64,000 nucleotides of DNA from an uncultured Oscillospiraceae bacterium (lineage in GTDB: Bacteria; Bacillota; Clostridia; Oscillospirales; Ruminococcaceae). Shown piece after piece: positions 27,895 through 36,290 of this stretch. A program made the translations under genes and the position numbers. The DNA is taken from NCBI GenBank assembly GCA_910577565.1, contig CAJTNJ010000005.1:1-64000 (forward strand). The letters run 5' to 3'. Numbering within the stretch: the first letter of the stretch is position 1; every line of letters starts with the position of its first letter. Below the pieces are notes generated by a model, which ran no database searches, was not told where the DNA came from, and saw only the letters and a program-made list of their open reading frames with translations.

Positions 27895-28284
27895 CAATTT
27901 CCAGAGCGAAGTCTTTCTGGATAGTTTAGTTGAGAACGCTTGTTATTACGCTTTAGATATTCTAGAAGCTTTATTGTCAATAGGCTTAGAGATAAATTGT
28001 TGCTTAGGCGATATTTTATATGGATGTCTTCAAAAACCGGGTTGTTAATTTGCAGACATTTGCTATAATAAATGTGTGGTAACGTTTTAGCAACAGAAAA
28101 CCAGCAAGTCATAATAAATAATTTAATTAAAATAAAAATCAGGCGTGTATTTGTATAAAACTTAAAAAAATATAGTTAGTTATAACAAAGGACAGCCTAG
28201 GTACACTTTTTCTTATATATTTAGGGCCCATAGAGTTATATGAATAACATATTATACTATATGTAAAATTTGAGGAGGATATTT
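27895..28284. other. Gap between yjdF and argF
   Basis: About 390 bases. A plus-strand frame continues to 28048 with helix-like composition but begins inside yjdF and has no ribosome binding site. It may be a remnant; I do not call a gene. The argF promoter should lie near 28230-28265. Confidence 0.4.
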
Positions 28285-29193
28285 ATGAAACATCTTATGA
28301 AAATGCTTGATCTTAGCCCTGAGGAAATTTTAGAAATTTTAGATCTTGCAGATAAGCTTAAGTTTGAAATTAAAAATGGGATAAGACATAAAATTTTGTC
28401 AGGAAAAACTCTTGGCATGATTTTTCAAAAATCCTCTACGCGCACTAGGGTATCGTTTGAAACAGGAATGTACCAATTAGGCGGCCATGCACTATTTTTG
28501 TCATCTAACGATCTTCAAATTGGAAGAGGAGAATCAACAAAAGATACAGCCAGGGTTTTGTCAAGATATCTTGATGGCGTAATGATAAGAACATTTGACC
28601 AAGAAGAAGTTGAAACTTTAGCGTCTTTTGGGAATATACCTATAATAAACGGACTAACAGATTTTGCACATCCTTGCCAGGTGCTTGCAGATTTGCAGAC
28701 GATACGTGAATATAAACGCAGTTTTGATGGACTAAAATTTTGTTATATAGGTGATGGCAACAACATGGCAAACTCTCTTGCGGTCGGTGCGTTAAAAGTT
28801 GGCATGGAAGTTGCTTTAGCTTGTCCAAAAGGCTATGAACCAGATCAAAAAGTTTTAGAGTTTGCATCCAACTACCCTTGCTTTAATCTTACTACCGAGC
28901 CTTTAGAAGCAGCTAAAGATGCTGATATTGTATATACAGATGTTTGGTCTTCAATGGGTCAAGAAGACGAGGCTAATGAGCGCAAAAAGATATTTTCCGG
29001 GAAATATCAGGTTAACAAAGAGCTTATGGACATTGCACATGCTGACGCTATGGTTCTTCACTGTTTGCCTGCTCATCGTGGTGAAGAGATTACAAACGAG
29101 GTGTTAGAACAGCATGCTAATGAAATATTTGACGAGGCAGAAAATCGCTTGCATGCACAAAAAGCCGTAATGGTTAAGTTAATGAAAGGATAA
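28285..29193 (+). CDS. argF: Ornithine carbamoyltransferase
   Basis: Makes citrulline from ornithine and carbamoyl phosphate, the substrate of ArgG. The 302 residues contain the carbamoyl phosphate site SSTRTRVSFE, HPCQVLADL and the ornithine loop HCLPAHRGEE. The ATG at 28285 lies 6 bp after GAGGAGG; a start five codons upstream is rejected. It is separated from argG-argH by the acetyltransferase and yjdF genes and has its own upstream region. Confidence 0.96.
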   Translation: MKHLMKMLDLSPEEILEILDLADKLKFEIKNGIRHKILSGKTLGMIFQKSSTRTRVSFETGMYQLGGHALFLSSNDLQIGRGESTKDTARVLSRYLDGVMIRTFDQEEVETLASFGNIPIINGLTDFAHPCQVLADLQTIREYKRSFDGLKFCYIGDGNNMANSLAVGALKVGMEVALACPKGYEPDQKVLEFASNYPCFNLTTEPLEAAKDADIVYTDVWSSMGQEDEANERKKIFSGKYQVNKELMDIAHADAMVLHCLPAHRGEEITNEVLEQHANEIFDEAENRLHAQKAVMVKLMKG

Positions 29194-29552
29194 ATTGATA
29201 TTTATATAATGAAAAAAAGTCGGACATAATTGATTTAAGCGTTCGATTTTTTTATGCAAAATTTTAGCAACATTTTAATTTTTAATACATTTTGAAAATA
29301 AAAAATCAAATTTGAAGTAAAAAATAGCGTAGAAAAAGACTTGCTAATTTGTGCTAATACAAATTCACAATTGTTTTTGTTATAGAAGATGTTTCTCAAA
29401 AACTGTGAAGTGTTTAGTTGTTATCGTTTTTGCAAGAATTATAAATGTAGTTTGTTTACTTAAATTTAGTTAATGATATAATTTTGTTTTTTTGAAATCA
29501 TTATTTTTATATTTAACTCTTAAATATTTAGTACATTCTGTTTTTTGGATGG
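29194..29552. other. AT-rich gap, nothing recognised
   Basis: About 360 bases between convergent argF and the LytTR regulator gene. Weak AT hairpins only; no clear terminator. Confidence 0.45.
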
Positions 29553-30272
29553 TTAAAACTTTATATTTTTAGATAGAAGATATTTAAAATAAATTTGCTT
29601 AAATTTTTTTCTATCTTGTCTTCTGATTGGAATTTTATCTCCACTTTTCATAACAAAGTTATGTGATTCAAGCTCACTAACCCAAGCTAGATTGACAAGT
29701 TCACCCCTTACGCAATTGACAAAGCCGTCAAAAGATTTCATTTTTTCAAGAAAGGTTTCAAATGTCATTCGTGTGGAGATAGTTTTATGTTTTGTATGTA
29801 TTATAACATTATGTCCATTTTTTTCGGCAAATTGGATATCCTTTAAAAATACGGGAATTTTCTGCCAATTTGAATTTACAATTATATATTGGTGGTCTTC
29901 AATTGAGCTTCTAAGGCATCTTTTCATGGCATTTTCAAATTCACTAAAATCAAAAGGCTTAAGCAGGTAGTAAGATACGTCTGCTTTATAGCTCTCGACT
30001 GCATAATCTTTACTCGATGAAATAAATACTAAACGGCATATTAAGTCTATATTTCTAATTTTATAAGCCAAGTCCATAATTGATCTTTGCATGTTAGAAG
30101 CAAAAAGCAAAACTATATCCCAATAATCTTTTGAAAATTTGGCGAAAAACTCTTCTTTGCTATCAAAGAATGTATGGGTTATTTGCAAGTTATTTAAGTT
30201 AGAAAACTTTTCTATAAAACATAAAATTTGCTTAAAATCTTTTTTGTTTTGACCGACAATTGCCATTCGCAT
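29553..30272 (-). CDS. LytTR response regulator with non-canonical receiver
   Basis: A 239-residue regulator: receiver-like domain (1-120) and LytTR DNA-binding domain (about 130-235, FVNCVRGELVNLAWVSELE then IPIRR). The receiver keeps the Lys of LLKPF (Lys105) but the phospho-acceptor position in DIVLLFASN is Phe57 instead of Asp, and the acidic pocket near residues 8-9 reads Gln-Asn. It therefore probably cannot be phosphorylated in the usual way. No histidine kinase gene is adjacent. It is divergent from the small lipoprotein gene at 30537, with 264 bp between them. An AAAGGAG site precedes the ATG. Confidence 0.88.
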   Translation of the reverse strand: MRMAIVGQNKKDFKQILCFIEKFSNLNNLQITHTFFDSKEEFFAKFSKDYWDIVLLFASNMQRSIMDLAYKIRNIDLICRLVFISSSKDYAVESYKADVSYYLLKPFDFSEFENAMKRCLRSSIEDHQYIIVNSNWQKIPVFLKDIQFAEKNGHNVIIHTKHKTISTRMTFETFLEKMKSFDGFVNCVRGELVNLAWVSELESHNFVMKSGDKIPIRRQDRKKFKQIYFKYLLSKNIKF

Positions 30273-30390
30273 TTTGGGTTCTCCTTTTATAGCATTTATT
30301 AAGTAAAATTATAACATATATTTAAAATATTTGGTTATGTAAATGAAAACAAAATTTTAAATTAGCATTTTGAATCCAATTATATACATT

Positions 30391-30419
30391 TTGTGACGAT
30401 TATATTGCTCGACTATAGA
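30391..30419 (+). promoter_or_regulatory. Promoter of the small lipoprotein gene
   Basis: TTGTGA (30391-30396) and TATAGA (30414-30419) are 17 bp apart. A perfect 14-bp palindrome begins 9 bp after the -10 box and a long inverted repeat follows, so the transcript start region is unusually structured. Confidence 0.55.
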
Positions 30420-30427
30420 TCAGGTGA

Positions 30428-30441
30428 TAAACTATAGTTTA
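30428..30441. promoter_or_regulatory. Palindromic candidate operator
   Basis: TAAACTATAGTTTA is a perfect 14-bp palindrome placed at the expected transcript start of the lipoprotein gene, a usual place for a repressor site. The binding protein is unknown. Confidence 0.4.
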
Positions 30442-30444
30442 GAT

Positions 30445-30484
30445 AAGTTAGAACATGGATTTATTTGAAATTATGTTCTAACTT
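30445..30484 (+). promoter_or_regulatory. Leader inverted repeat (12-bp perfect stem)
   Basis: AAGTTAGAACAT (30445-30456) and ATGTTCTAACTT (30473-30484) are perfectly complementary with a 16-base loop, and the stem extends three more pairs with one mismatch. No T run follows, so it is not a simple terminator. It sits in the leader, 53 bp before the lipoprotein start. Confidence 0.55.
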
Positions 30485-30536
30485 ACCTATTACTAAATTT
30501 TTAGTTGATTGCATTATTTGAAAGGAGTTTCTAACT

Positions 30537-30665
30537 ATGAAAAAAGTTATTGCATTAGTTGCAGCAGCGCTTCTTTGCTGTTCAATTGCATTGACTGGTT
30601 GTAGCAACAGTAGTTCAACTACTTCAGCTAGCCCATCAAGCAGCAGCTCATCAAGTTCAAAATAA
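30537..30665 (+). CDS. Small Ser-rich lipoprotein (42 residues)
   Basis: A very short gene: MKK, a hydrophobic signal (residues 4-18), lipobox LTGC with Cys22 as the predicted lipidation site, then a 20-residue mature part made almost only of Ser, Thr, Ala and Asn and ending in Lys. After processing only about 21 residues would remain on the outer face of the membrane. AAAGGAG lies about 10 bp before the ATG, and a promoter, structured leader and downstream terminator all flank it, which argues that it is expressed. No family is recognised; it could be a degenerate solute-binding protein start, but no coding sequence continues after the stop. Confidence 0.75.
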   Translation: MKKVIALVAAALLCCSIALTGCSNSSSTTSASPSSSSSSSSK

Positions 30666-30837
30666 ACCGGTGATGACATTGTTACATATGATATTCACAT
30701 GGTTAAACCTAATTACACCACCATGTATTGAAAATACAGCTTTTCATACTATTGAATATTATTTTGCCACATTTGCAAGAAATAAATACCAAAAACTGCC
30801 TCCATATTTTTTATGAAACACCCTCTTATAAAAAATA

Positions 30838-30868
30838 CACCCTTTTCAAAAAGGGTGCGTTTTTATTT
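30838..30868 (+). terminator. Terminator downstream of the small lipoprotein gene
   Basis: CACCCTTTT and AAAAGGGTG flank a tight loop and are followed by CGTTTTTATTTT. It lies about 170 bp after the stop of the lipoprotein gene. Confidence 0.75.
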
Positions 30869-30918
30869 TAATCTAGACTTTACAACATAAAAATTTATGA
30901 CTAAATTATTAACAACAT

Positions 30919-30943
30919 TAAAAAAAGCCCATAAATAAGAGCT
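30919..30943 (-). terminator. Terminator of tRNA-Leu
   Basis: Read on the minus strand, AGCTC and GGGCT pair around TTATTTAT and a run of six to seven T follows, about 30 bp after the tRNA 3' end. Confidence 0.6.
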
Positions 30944-30972
30944 CCCTTTTTTTATAATTTGTAGTACTTAGA

Positions 30973-31059
30973 TGGTGCCGGTAGTGGGACTCGAACCCAC
31001 ACGGTATTACTACCAACGGATTTTGAGTCCGTCACGTCTGCCAATTCCATCACACCGGC
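30973..31059 (-). tRNA. tRNA-Leu (anticodon CAA)
   Basis: An 87-nt class II tRNA on the minus strand. Acceptor GCCGGTG pairs with TACCGGC, the anticodon loop CTCAAAA carries CAA, a long variable arm follows, and the T arm has GTTCGAG. Discriminator A and encoded CCA end it at 30973. Confidence 0.95.
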
Positions 31060-31137
31060 AAATAAAACATATATTTACAATAAAATTCATTATATTATTT
31101 TAATTAAAAATTGTCAAGGTTTTACCATATATGGGAG

Positions 31138-31850
31138 TGCCATAAAATATGGTAAAATGATATAATAGAGAAATGAGCTGCGAAAGATGTAAAAGAGAAG
31201 ACAAACAAATAAAAGCATGAAACCAAAAATGATAAATTTAAGCACTGATGGAGGAAATATACGCTAAATTCAAAAGAAAGGAGCTATAGCAAATAAATAA
31301 AAAAACAGGCGATAAAATTATATATAGAAGGGAATAGTGCAATAGCATTAGGGAGGATATTGGGAATATAGAAAACTACATGTATACGCTGGATAAAGGA
31401 ATATGCTAGTAAAATAGGGGCCTAAAGATGCATTAAATGAGAGAGAAAAAGTAATCTACAGTTATTATAGAAAGAAAAAACAGAATATATGTGATAACAC
31501 TAGTAGGTAGAGGAAAAATACAAATAGTAGGATATGATATAGAATATGACAAAAGTATTTAAAGAATACAAAGGCTTGTAGACAAATCACCAAAGATAGA
31601 GCATAATTATCATACTTATTCCGAAGTATGTTATGGAACTCATATGTCACTAAAAAACAAAAGTTAGATTTACACCGTAGAAAGGGTAAATTCATACTTA
31701 AGGCATTATATAGCGCATTTGGATAAGATCTATAGATACTGCAAAAGCTGTCTTAAAAATATTTGTTCATGCTTTTAATAAATTTGCCCTAACTAAGTTC
31801 TTGTACCCTTCATTTAAATCTGGTTTTTTCCTTACTTAATATAAACTTTT
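31138..31850 (+). mobile_element. Decayed IS1-like insertion sequence, copy A
   Basis: Remnant of a two-frame IS1-type element. It begins with GTGCCATAAAATATGG, related to the GTGCCCAAAT end of copy D, and the first frame starts MSCERCKRED (zinc-ribbon Cys pair) at 31173 but stops soon. Further on, the DDE part is readable only in pieces, up to a KNKS segment followed by a TAG where copy B has a Glu codon, then YTVERVNSYLRHYI. A deletion removes part of the HRK segment. No function remains. The stretch to 31983 has nothing else I recognise. Confidence 0.6.
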
Positions 31851-31992
31851 TCAGGTATATTCTACTACAATAATTACTATAAAATTTGTGATTTTTAAAA
31901 TGTTAAATTATATGAGTTGAAGTTAAAAAATAATAAATTATAGTGTAGTAAAATACTTTAATTTCAATATATTTGTAAAGAGAGTGATAAAA

Positions 31993-32313
31993 TTGCATAA
32001 ATTAGATCTTATTTTATTGCTTAAAACTTTTAGTGACTGCACAATTGACAATCCGTTTAGTAATAAAGATTTAGTTGTAGCGCGTCATAAAAGCAATAAA
32101 AAATGGTTTGCTTTGATAATTAATTATAATGGAAATTTAGCAATTAATTTAAAATGCGAACCTATGAAATCGGATTTTTTAAGAAGCATACATAGTGGAG
32201 TAATACCTGCATGGCATATGAATAAAATTCATTGGAATACTGTAATTATAAATAAAATAACAACTAATGAACTAACTGAAATGATATGCGATAGTTATGA
32301 ATTGACAAAATGA
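31993..32313 (+). CDS. MmcQ/YjbR family protein
   Basis: The roughly 106 residues match the MmcQ/YjbR fold: IDNPFSNKDLVVARHKSNKKWFA, NLKCEPMKSDFLR, and the C-terminal GVIPAWHMNKIHWNTVII. Family members have a double-wing DNA-binding-like fold, but their cellular role is not established. I prefer the TTG at 31993, 8 bp after AGAGAG, over the GTG at 31984 that almost touches it. A perfect 12-bp terminator stem shared with rex follows at once. Confidence 0.82.
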   Translation: MHKLDLILLLKTFSDCTIDNPFSNKDLVVARHKSNKKWFALIINYNGNLAINLKCEPMKSDFLRSIHSGVIPAWHMNKIHWNTVIINKITTNELTEMICDSYELTK

Positions 32314-32314
32314 C

Positions 32315-32350
32315 AAACTCAACAAAAATGAAAAAACATTTGTTGAGTTT
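32315..32350. terminator. Bidirectional terminator between yjbR-like gene and rex
   Basis: AAACTCAACAAA (32315-32326) and TTTGTTGAGTTT (32339-32350) form a perfect 12-bp stem directly between two convergent stop codons. The A/T-rich flanks can serve in both directions. Confidence 0.8.
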
Positions 32351-32351
32351 A

Positions 32352-32990
32352 TTAATATGATAAATTATCTACCTGGAAACCTAATGTAAGTAGACTGTCG
32401 CTAAGATGAACATTTTCCACTGCAATTTTATCAAATTTTTTTGTAAAATCGTAATGACTGAAATTCCAAAAGCCTTTTATACCAAGATCAATTAATGTTT
32501 TTGATAATTTTTCGGCACTTGCTTGAGGGATACAAAGTATGGCAACTGTTGGTTTATATTTTTTACAATATTCACAAAGTAGCTTTATATCTTCAATAAA
32601 ATAATTACCAATATTTTTCCCTATTAAATTTGGATCTTTATCAAATACGCCAACAATTTTAAAACCTTTATCTTTAAAATTGGCATATGAAACTATAGCT
32701 CTACCTAAATTTCCAGCTCCAATCAATATAGATTTTTTAATAGAAGCAATGTTAAGTATCGACTCAATAGACTCATGAAGTATTTTTACGTTATAACCAT
32801 AACCTTGTTGGCCAAATCCTCCGAAGCAATGAAAATCTTGACGTATTTGAGAAGCAGTAATACCCATAATTTCGGATAGTTCTCTTGAAGATATTTTTAA
32901 TATATCTTTCTTTAAGAGTTTATCTAAAAATCTATAATATCTTGGAAGTCTGCGAATTACAGACATTGAAACATCATTTTTATTGAACAT
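32352..32990 (-). CDS. rex: Redox-sensing repressor Rex
   Basis: Transcription factor that senses the NADH/NAD ratio and represses fermentation and respiration genes when NAD is high. The 212 residues have a winged-helix N-terminal domain with VIRRLPRYYRFL and ITASQIRQDFHCFGGFG, and a Rossmann domain with the motif GAGNLGRAI, ending in a domain-swapped C-terminal helix. It starts 26 bp after the icd stop and is probably the second gene of an icd-rex unit. Confidence 0.95.
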   Translation of the reverse strand: MFNKNDVSMSVIRRLPRYYRFLDKLLKKDILKISSRELSEIMGITASQIRQDFHCFGGFGQQGYGYNVKILHESIESILNIASIKKSILIGAGNLGRAIVSYANFKDKGFKIVGVFDKDPNLIGKNIGNYFIEDIKLLCEYCKKYKPTVAILCIPQASAEKLSKTLIDLGIKGFWNFSHYDFTKKFDKIAVENVHLSDSLLTLGFQVDNLSY

Positions 32991-33016
32991 TTTAATAGTA
33001 ATCTCCGCATACTGTT

Positions 33017-34174
33017 TTAAATTGACTCAGCAGTTTTCATTACATATTCTCCAAATTCTTTGGTAGTTGCGCCGTCACTTCGTCCTGTTATTTTTAATTT
33101 TTGCTCTTTTAACATACAAATATCAAGAGCTTTTTCCAATTTATCAGCTTCAGTTTGATATCCAATGTGTGAAAGCAAAAGTACTGCTGCCCTCAATATT
33201 GAGCAAGGATCTGCATAAATATCTCTTCCTTCAGATACCATGCGTGGGGCCGAACCGTGTATAGCTTCAAACATTGCATAACGTTTACCCAAGTTAGCGC
33301 TGCCCGCAGTGCCTACGCCACCTTGAAATTCGGCAGCTTCATCAGTTAGAATGTCACCATAAAGATTGGGAAGTATGAATACGGAGAAATTTTTTCTGCG
33401 TTTTATATCAATAAGTTTTGCGGTTGTTATATCTATATACCAATCATCAACCTCAATTTCCGGGAACTCTTCTCCTATTTTTTTGCAATCACGCAAAAAA
33501 TTTCCGTCAGTTGTTTTAACAACATTTGCTTTTGTTATAATTGATACTTTCTTTTTACCATTTTTTCGAGCATACTCAAATGCCATACGAGCAATACGCT
33601 CTGATCCTTGTTTAGTAGTAACAGTAAAATCTATTGCAAGATCTTCGTCAATATTAATTCCACAAGAGCCTAGTGCATAGGAACCTTCAGTATTTTCACG
33701 GAAAAAAGTCCAATCTATATTTTCATTAGGGACTTTAACCGGACGAACATTAGCAAAAAGGTCTAGTTCTTTTCTCATAGCAACATTAGCGCTTTCAATG
33801 TTTGGCCATTTGTCGCCTTTTCTTGGAGTTGTTGTAGGACCTTTAAGAATTACGTGACACTTTTTTAGTTCAGATAGCACATCATCAGGAATAGCTTTGC
33901 CTGACCTAGCACGGTTTTCTATTGTTAATCCATCTATAATTTTAAATTCCACTTTTCCAAGAGTTAATGCGTCTTTAAGTAAAAATCGAAGGACTTTTTC
34001 AGCTTCATTGGTAATTACAGGACCAATACCATCTCCTCCACATACACCAATAATAATCTTACCTAAATTTTGATAATCCAAAAAATCGCCTTGTGATTTT
34101 ATCATTCCAACTCTGTCAAGTTGACTTTGTATTAAATTTTCAAAATATTTTGTAGCTTTTGAAATTTTATCCAT
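33017..34174 (-). CDS. icd: Isocitrate dehydrogenase (isocitrate/isopropylmalate dehydrogenase family)
   Basis: Probably oxidises isocitrate to 2-oxoglutarate. The 385 residues have GVCGGDGIGP near residue 43, the substrate loop RENTEGSYALG, a metal-binding ILPNLYGDILTDEAAEFQGGVG and the GSAPRM nucleotide loop. RENTE with Thr favours isocitrate over isopropylmalate (which usually has RELTGG). NAD or NADP preference is not certain. An N-terminal 40-residue extension precedes the catalytic domain. A TTGATT-17-TATACT promoter lies upstream, and rex follows in the same direction. 2-Oxoglutarate supply for glutamate and arginine is the likely role. Confidence 0.88.
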   Translation of the reverse strand: MDKISKATKYFENLIQSQLDRVGMIKSQGDFLDYQNLGKIIIGVCGGDGIGPVITNEAEKVLRFLLKDALTLGKVEFKIIDGLTIENRARSGKAIPDDVLSELKKCHVILKGPTTTPRKGDKWPNIESANVAMRKELDLFANVRPVKVPNENIDWTFFRENTEGSYALGSCGINIDEDLAIDFTVTTKQGSERIARMAFEYARKNGKKKVSIITKANVVKTTDGNFLRDCKKIGEEFPEIEVDDWYIDITTAKLIDIKRRKNFSVFILPNLYGDILTDEAAEFQGGVGTAGSANLGKRYAMFEAIHGSAPRMVSEGRDIYADPCSILRAAVLLLSHIGYQTEADKLEKALDICMLKEQKLKITGRSDGATTKEFGEYVMKTAESI

Positions 34175-34228
34175 ATTTTTTACTCCCTTTTATGTTGATA
34201 TTAATATATAATAATTATTATTATATTT

Positions 34229-34257
34229 AGTATAATATAAAAAGCTAAATAAATCAA
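34229..34257 (-). promoter_or_regulatory. Promoter of icd-rex
   Basis: On the minus strand TTGATT (34257-34252) and TATACT (34234-34229) are spaced by 17 bp, about 55 bp before the icd start. The -35 box abuts the end of IS remnant B. I see no Rex-type palindrome here. Confidence 0.6.
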
Positions 34258-34263
34258 TAAATA

Positions 34264-34745
34264 TAAGAGAGGGGGAATACCCCACAGAGAGGATTAAATA
34301 TAAAGAAGAAAGAAAAAAATTCAGATTTAAGTGAAGAGTGCAAAAACTTATATAAGACAAATTTATTAAAAGCATAAACAAAAATTTTAAAGACAGTTTT
34401 TACAGTATCTATGGATCTAAGAAAGCATTTTGATTTCCTATGCAAAGGTGCTATATAATGCCTTAAGTCTGAATTGATTCCTTCTACAGTGTAAGTCTCA
34501 CTTTTGTTTTTTTAGTGACTTTTGAGTTCTTATAATAGCATACTTCGGAATAAGCATCAGAATAATAATGTTCTGCCTTTGGTGATTTGTGTAAAAGTCT
34601 TTGTATTCTTTCACTACTTTTGTCATATCTATACTATTTGTCTTTTTTTCTACTTACTAGTGTTATTGTATATATTCTGTTTTTTCTATCTACATAACTG
34701 TAGAGTTCGTTCATTTATTTTTTCTTTATCATTTGTTCATAAAGT
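34264..34745 (-). mobile_element. Decayed IS1-like insertion sequence, copy B (5' truncated)
   Basis: Reads on the minus strand and keeps only the C-terminal half of the transposase frame: a segment matching copy C (YSEVYY-type then KNKSETYTVEGINSDL, then HRKSKCFLRSIDTVKTVFKIF). The outer end reads GGAATACCCCACAGAG, like the far end of copy C. The zinc-ribbon first frame is missing and frameshifts are present. The Glu codon that is a stop in copies A and C is intact here. Confidence 0.6.
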
Positions 34746-34913
34746 TTAGCAATATACTTTAGGTTTGATAATTTTACAGTCATTTGACAACTGCTGATAA
34801 GAATGCGATAAATTCCAAAAATAGGGCGAATATATCCACGCTACAGTAGATTTTACCCAGAATACAAATACACCGTATATTGGGATTTTTTCGTTATATA
34901 TTACGAATTAAAA

Positions 34914-35147
34914 TCAGTGCTTACTCAGTATATTGATTGGATGATGAAGTCTTTGAGGTATATCAGATAGAGACTGTAAGGTGCAATAATATCTTTTTAT
35001 CAAATAATAAACATGATGTTGGTTGATGCTATGGTAGATAACTGTTTTAGTAATACCGTGTTTCTTTGCATACAAAATTAAAGATTGACAGTATAGAACA
35101 TAGCTTGTATTATCTTGTTTATAGTGAATAAGAAACTTGACTTTCAT
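34914..35147 (-). pseudogene. Transposase N-terminal fragment (IS481-like helix-turn-helix)
   Basis: A 77-residue open piece with KVKFLIHYKQDNTS, YAKKHGITKTVIYHSINQHHVYYLIKRY and LQSLSDIPQRLHHP. This follows the pattern of helix-turn-helix leaders in IS481/IS3-like transposases (strand, YAKEHGVTKA, YRWLKRY, SLRDRSRRPHHHP). No catalytic integrase core follows, so it is a fragment. It lies in the gap between IS remnant B and the glycosyltransferase gene; the rest of 34746-35288 holds nothing I recognise. Confidence 0.5.
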
Positions 35148-35288
35148 TTTTTATTAGTAGCTCAACATTAAAATTGGTTACTTCTATTTTCTATTATTCC
35201 TTTAATGTTTACATTATAGTTATTTCACATACAAGTAAATTGCCAATATAAGCTATCAATGATATACTTATTAAAAGAGGTGGTTATA

Positions 35289-36290
35289 TTGAAGATTTTA
35301 TTATATGCTCAAGGTTTAAAAGTAATAGGTAAAAGTGGACTTGGAAAAGCAATACAACATCAACAAAAAGCACTTAAATATGTTAAAGTGCCTTATACTT
35401 TAAATCTGCATGATAATTATGATATTTTACATATAAACACTTATTTTTTAAAGTCTTATTTTCTTGCTAAAAAAGCGAAAAAAAATGGAAAGAAAATAGT
35501 ATATCATGCTCATTCCACCGAAGAAGATTATAAAGACGGGTTTATTTTTGCAAAACAAACCTCTAAATTTTTCAAAAAATGGTTAGTTAGGTGCTATGCT
35601 TTGGGAGATGTAATTATAACACCTACTAATTATTCTAAAAAATTATTAAAAGGTTATAAAGGATTAGAAGATAAAAAAATAGTAGCAATATCAAATGGAA
35701 TAGATACGGATTTTTTCAAAAGCAATGAAAATTATAAAAAAAGCTTTAAAAAAAGATATGGATATAATGAGAATGATAAAATAATAATTGGAATAGGACT
35801 TTATATTAGAAGAAAGGGGCTAGTTGATTTTGTAGAACTTGCAAAAAGACTTCCTGAATATAAATTTATATGGTTTGGTAAAAGTCCGCTTGCAGCTGCA
35901 ACGGAAGATGTCAAATCAGCGGTTCATACAAAGCTTAATAATTTAAAATTTGCAGGATATGTTGAACAAAAATTAATTAGAGAAGCTTTGGGAGGCTGTG
36001 ATTTATACTTGTTTCCAACACTAGAAGAAACTGAAGGAATTCCAATATTTGAAGCTTTTGCTATGAAATGTAAGGCTATAATTAGAGATATACCAATATT
36101 TGATGAACTTTTAGAAGATGGAAAAATTGTCTATAAAGCAAAAGATGTAGATCAGTTTGAAAGAAAAATAAAAAAAATACTTAATAACCAATTGCCTGAT
36201 TTAACTAATAAAGGTTATGAAATTGCAAAAGAACGTGATATTAAGAACGTTGGAAAAAAATTGAAGGAAGTATATGAAAGTTTAAAATAA
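35289..36290 (+). CDS. GT4-family glycosyltransferase
   Basis: A retaining GT-B enzyme of 333 residues: KSGLGKAIQHQQKAL at the N-terminus, VYHAHSTEEDY, GIGLYIRRKGLVDFVELAKRLP, and the donor-site EX7E motif in LEETEGIPIFEAF. The pattern is close to Firmicute glucosyltransferases that add a second sugar to glycolipids (diglucosyldiacylglycerol synthase type), which act at the inner membrane face. The substrate is an inference. TTG at 35289, 6 bp after AGAGGTGG, gives the expected MKILLYAQG start; the longer upstream frame is rejected. Confidence 0.85.
   Translation: MKILLYAQGLKVIGKSGLGKAIQHQQKALKYVKVPYTLNLHDNYDILHINTYFLKSYFLAKKAKKNGKKIVYHAHSTEEDYKDGFIFAKQTSKFFKKWLVRCYALGDVIITPTNYSKKLLKGYKGLEDKKIVAISNGIDTDFFKSNENYKKSFKKRYGYNENDKIIIGIGLYIRRKGLVDFVELAKRLPEYKFIWFGKSPLAAATEDVKSAVHTKLNNLKFAGYVEQKLIREALGGCDLYLFPTLEETEGIPIFEAFAMKCKAIIRDIPIFDELLEDGKIVYKAKDVDQFERKIKKILNNQLPDLTNKGYEIAKERDIKNVGKKLKEVYESLK

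Noticed and set aside
27848..28048. 66-codon frame overlapping the yjdF end
   Set aside because: Helix-like composition in its second half is suggestive, but it starts inside yjdF without a ribosome binding site.
34522..34749. 75-codon plus-strand frame within IS copy B
   Set aside because: Antisense to the transposase remnant; the similar frame at 45253-45540 over copy C is the same artefact.
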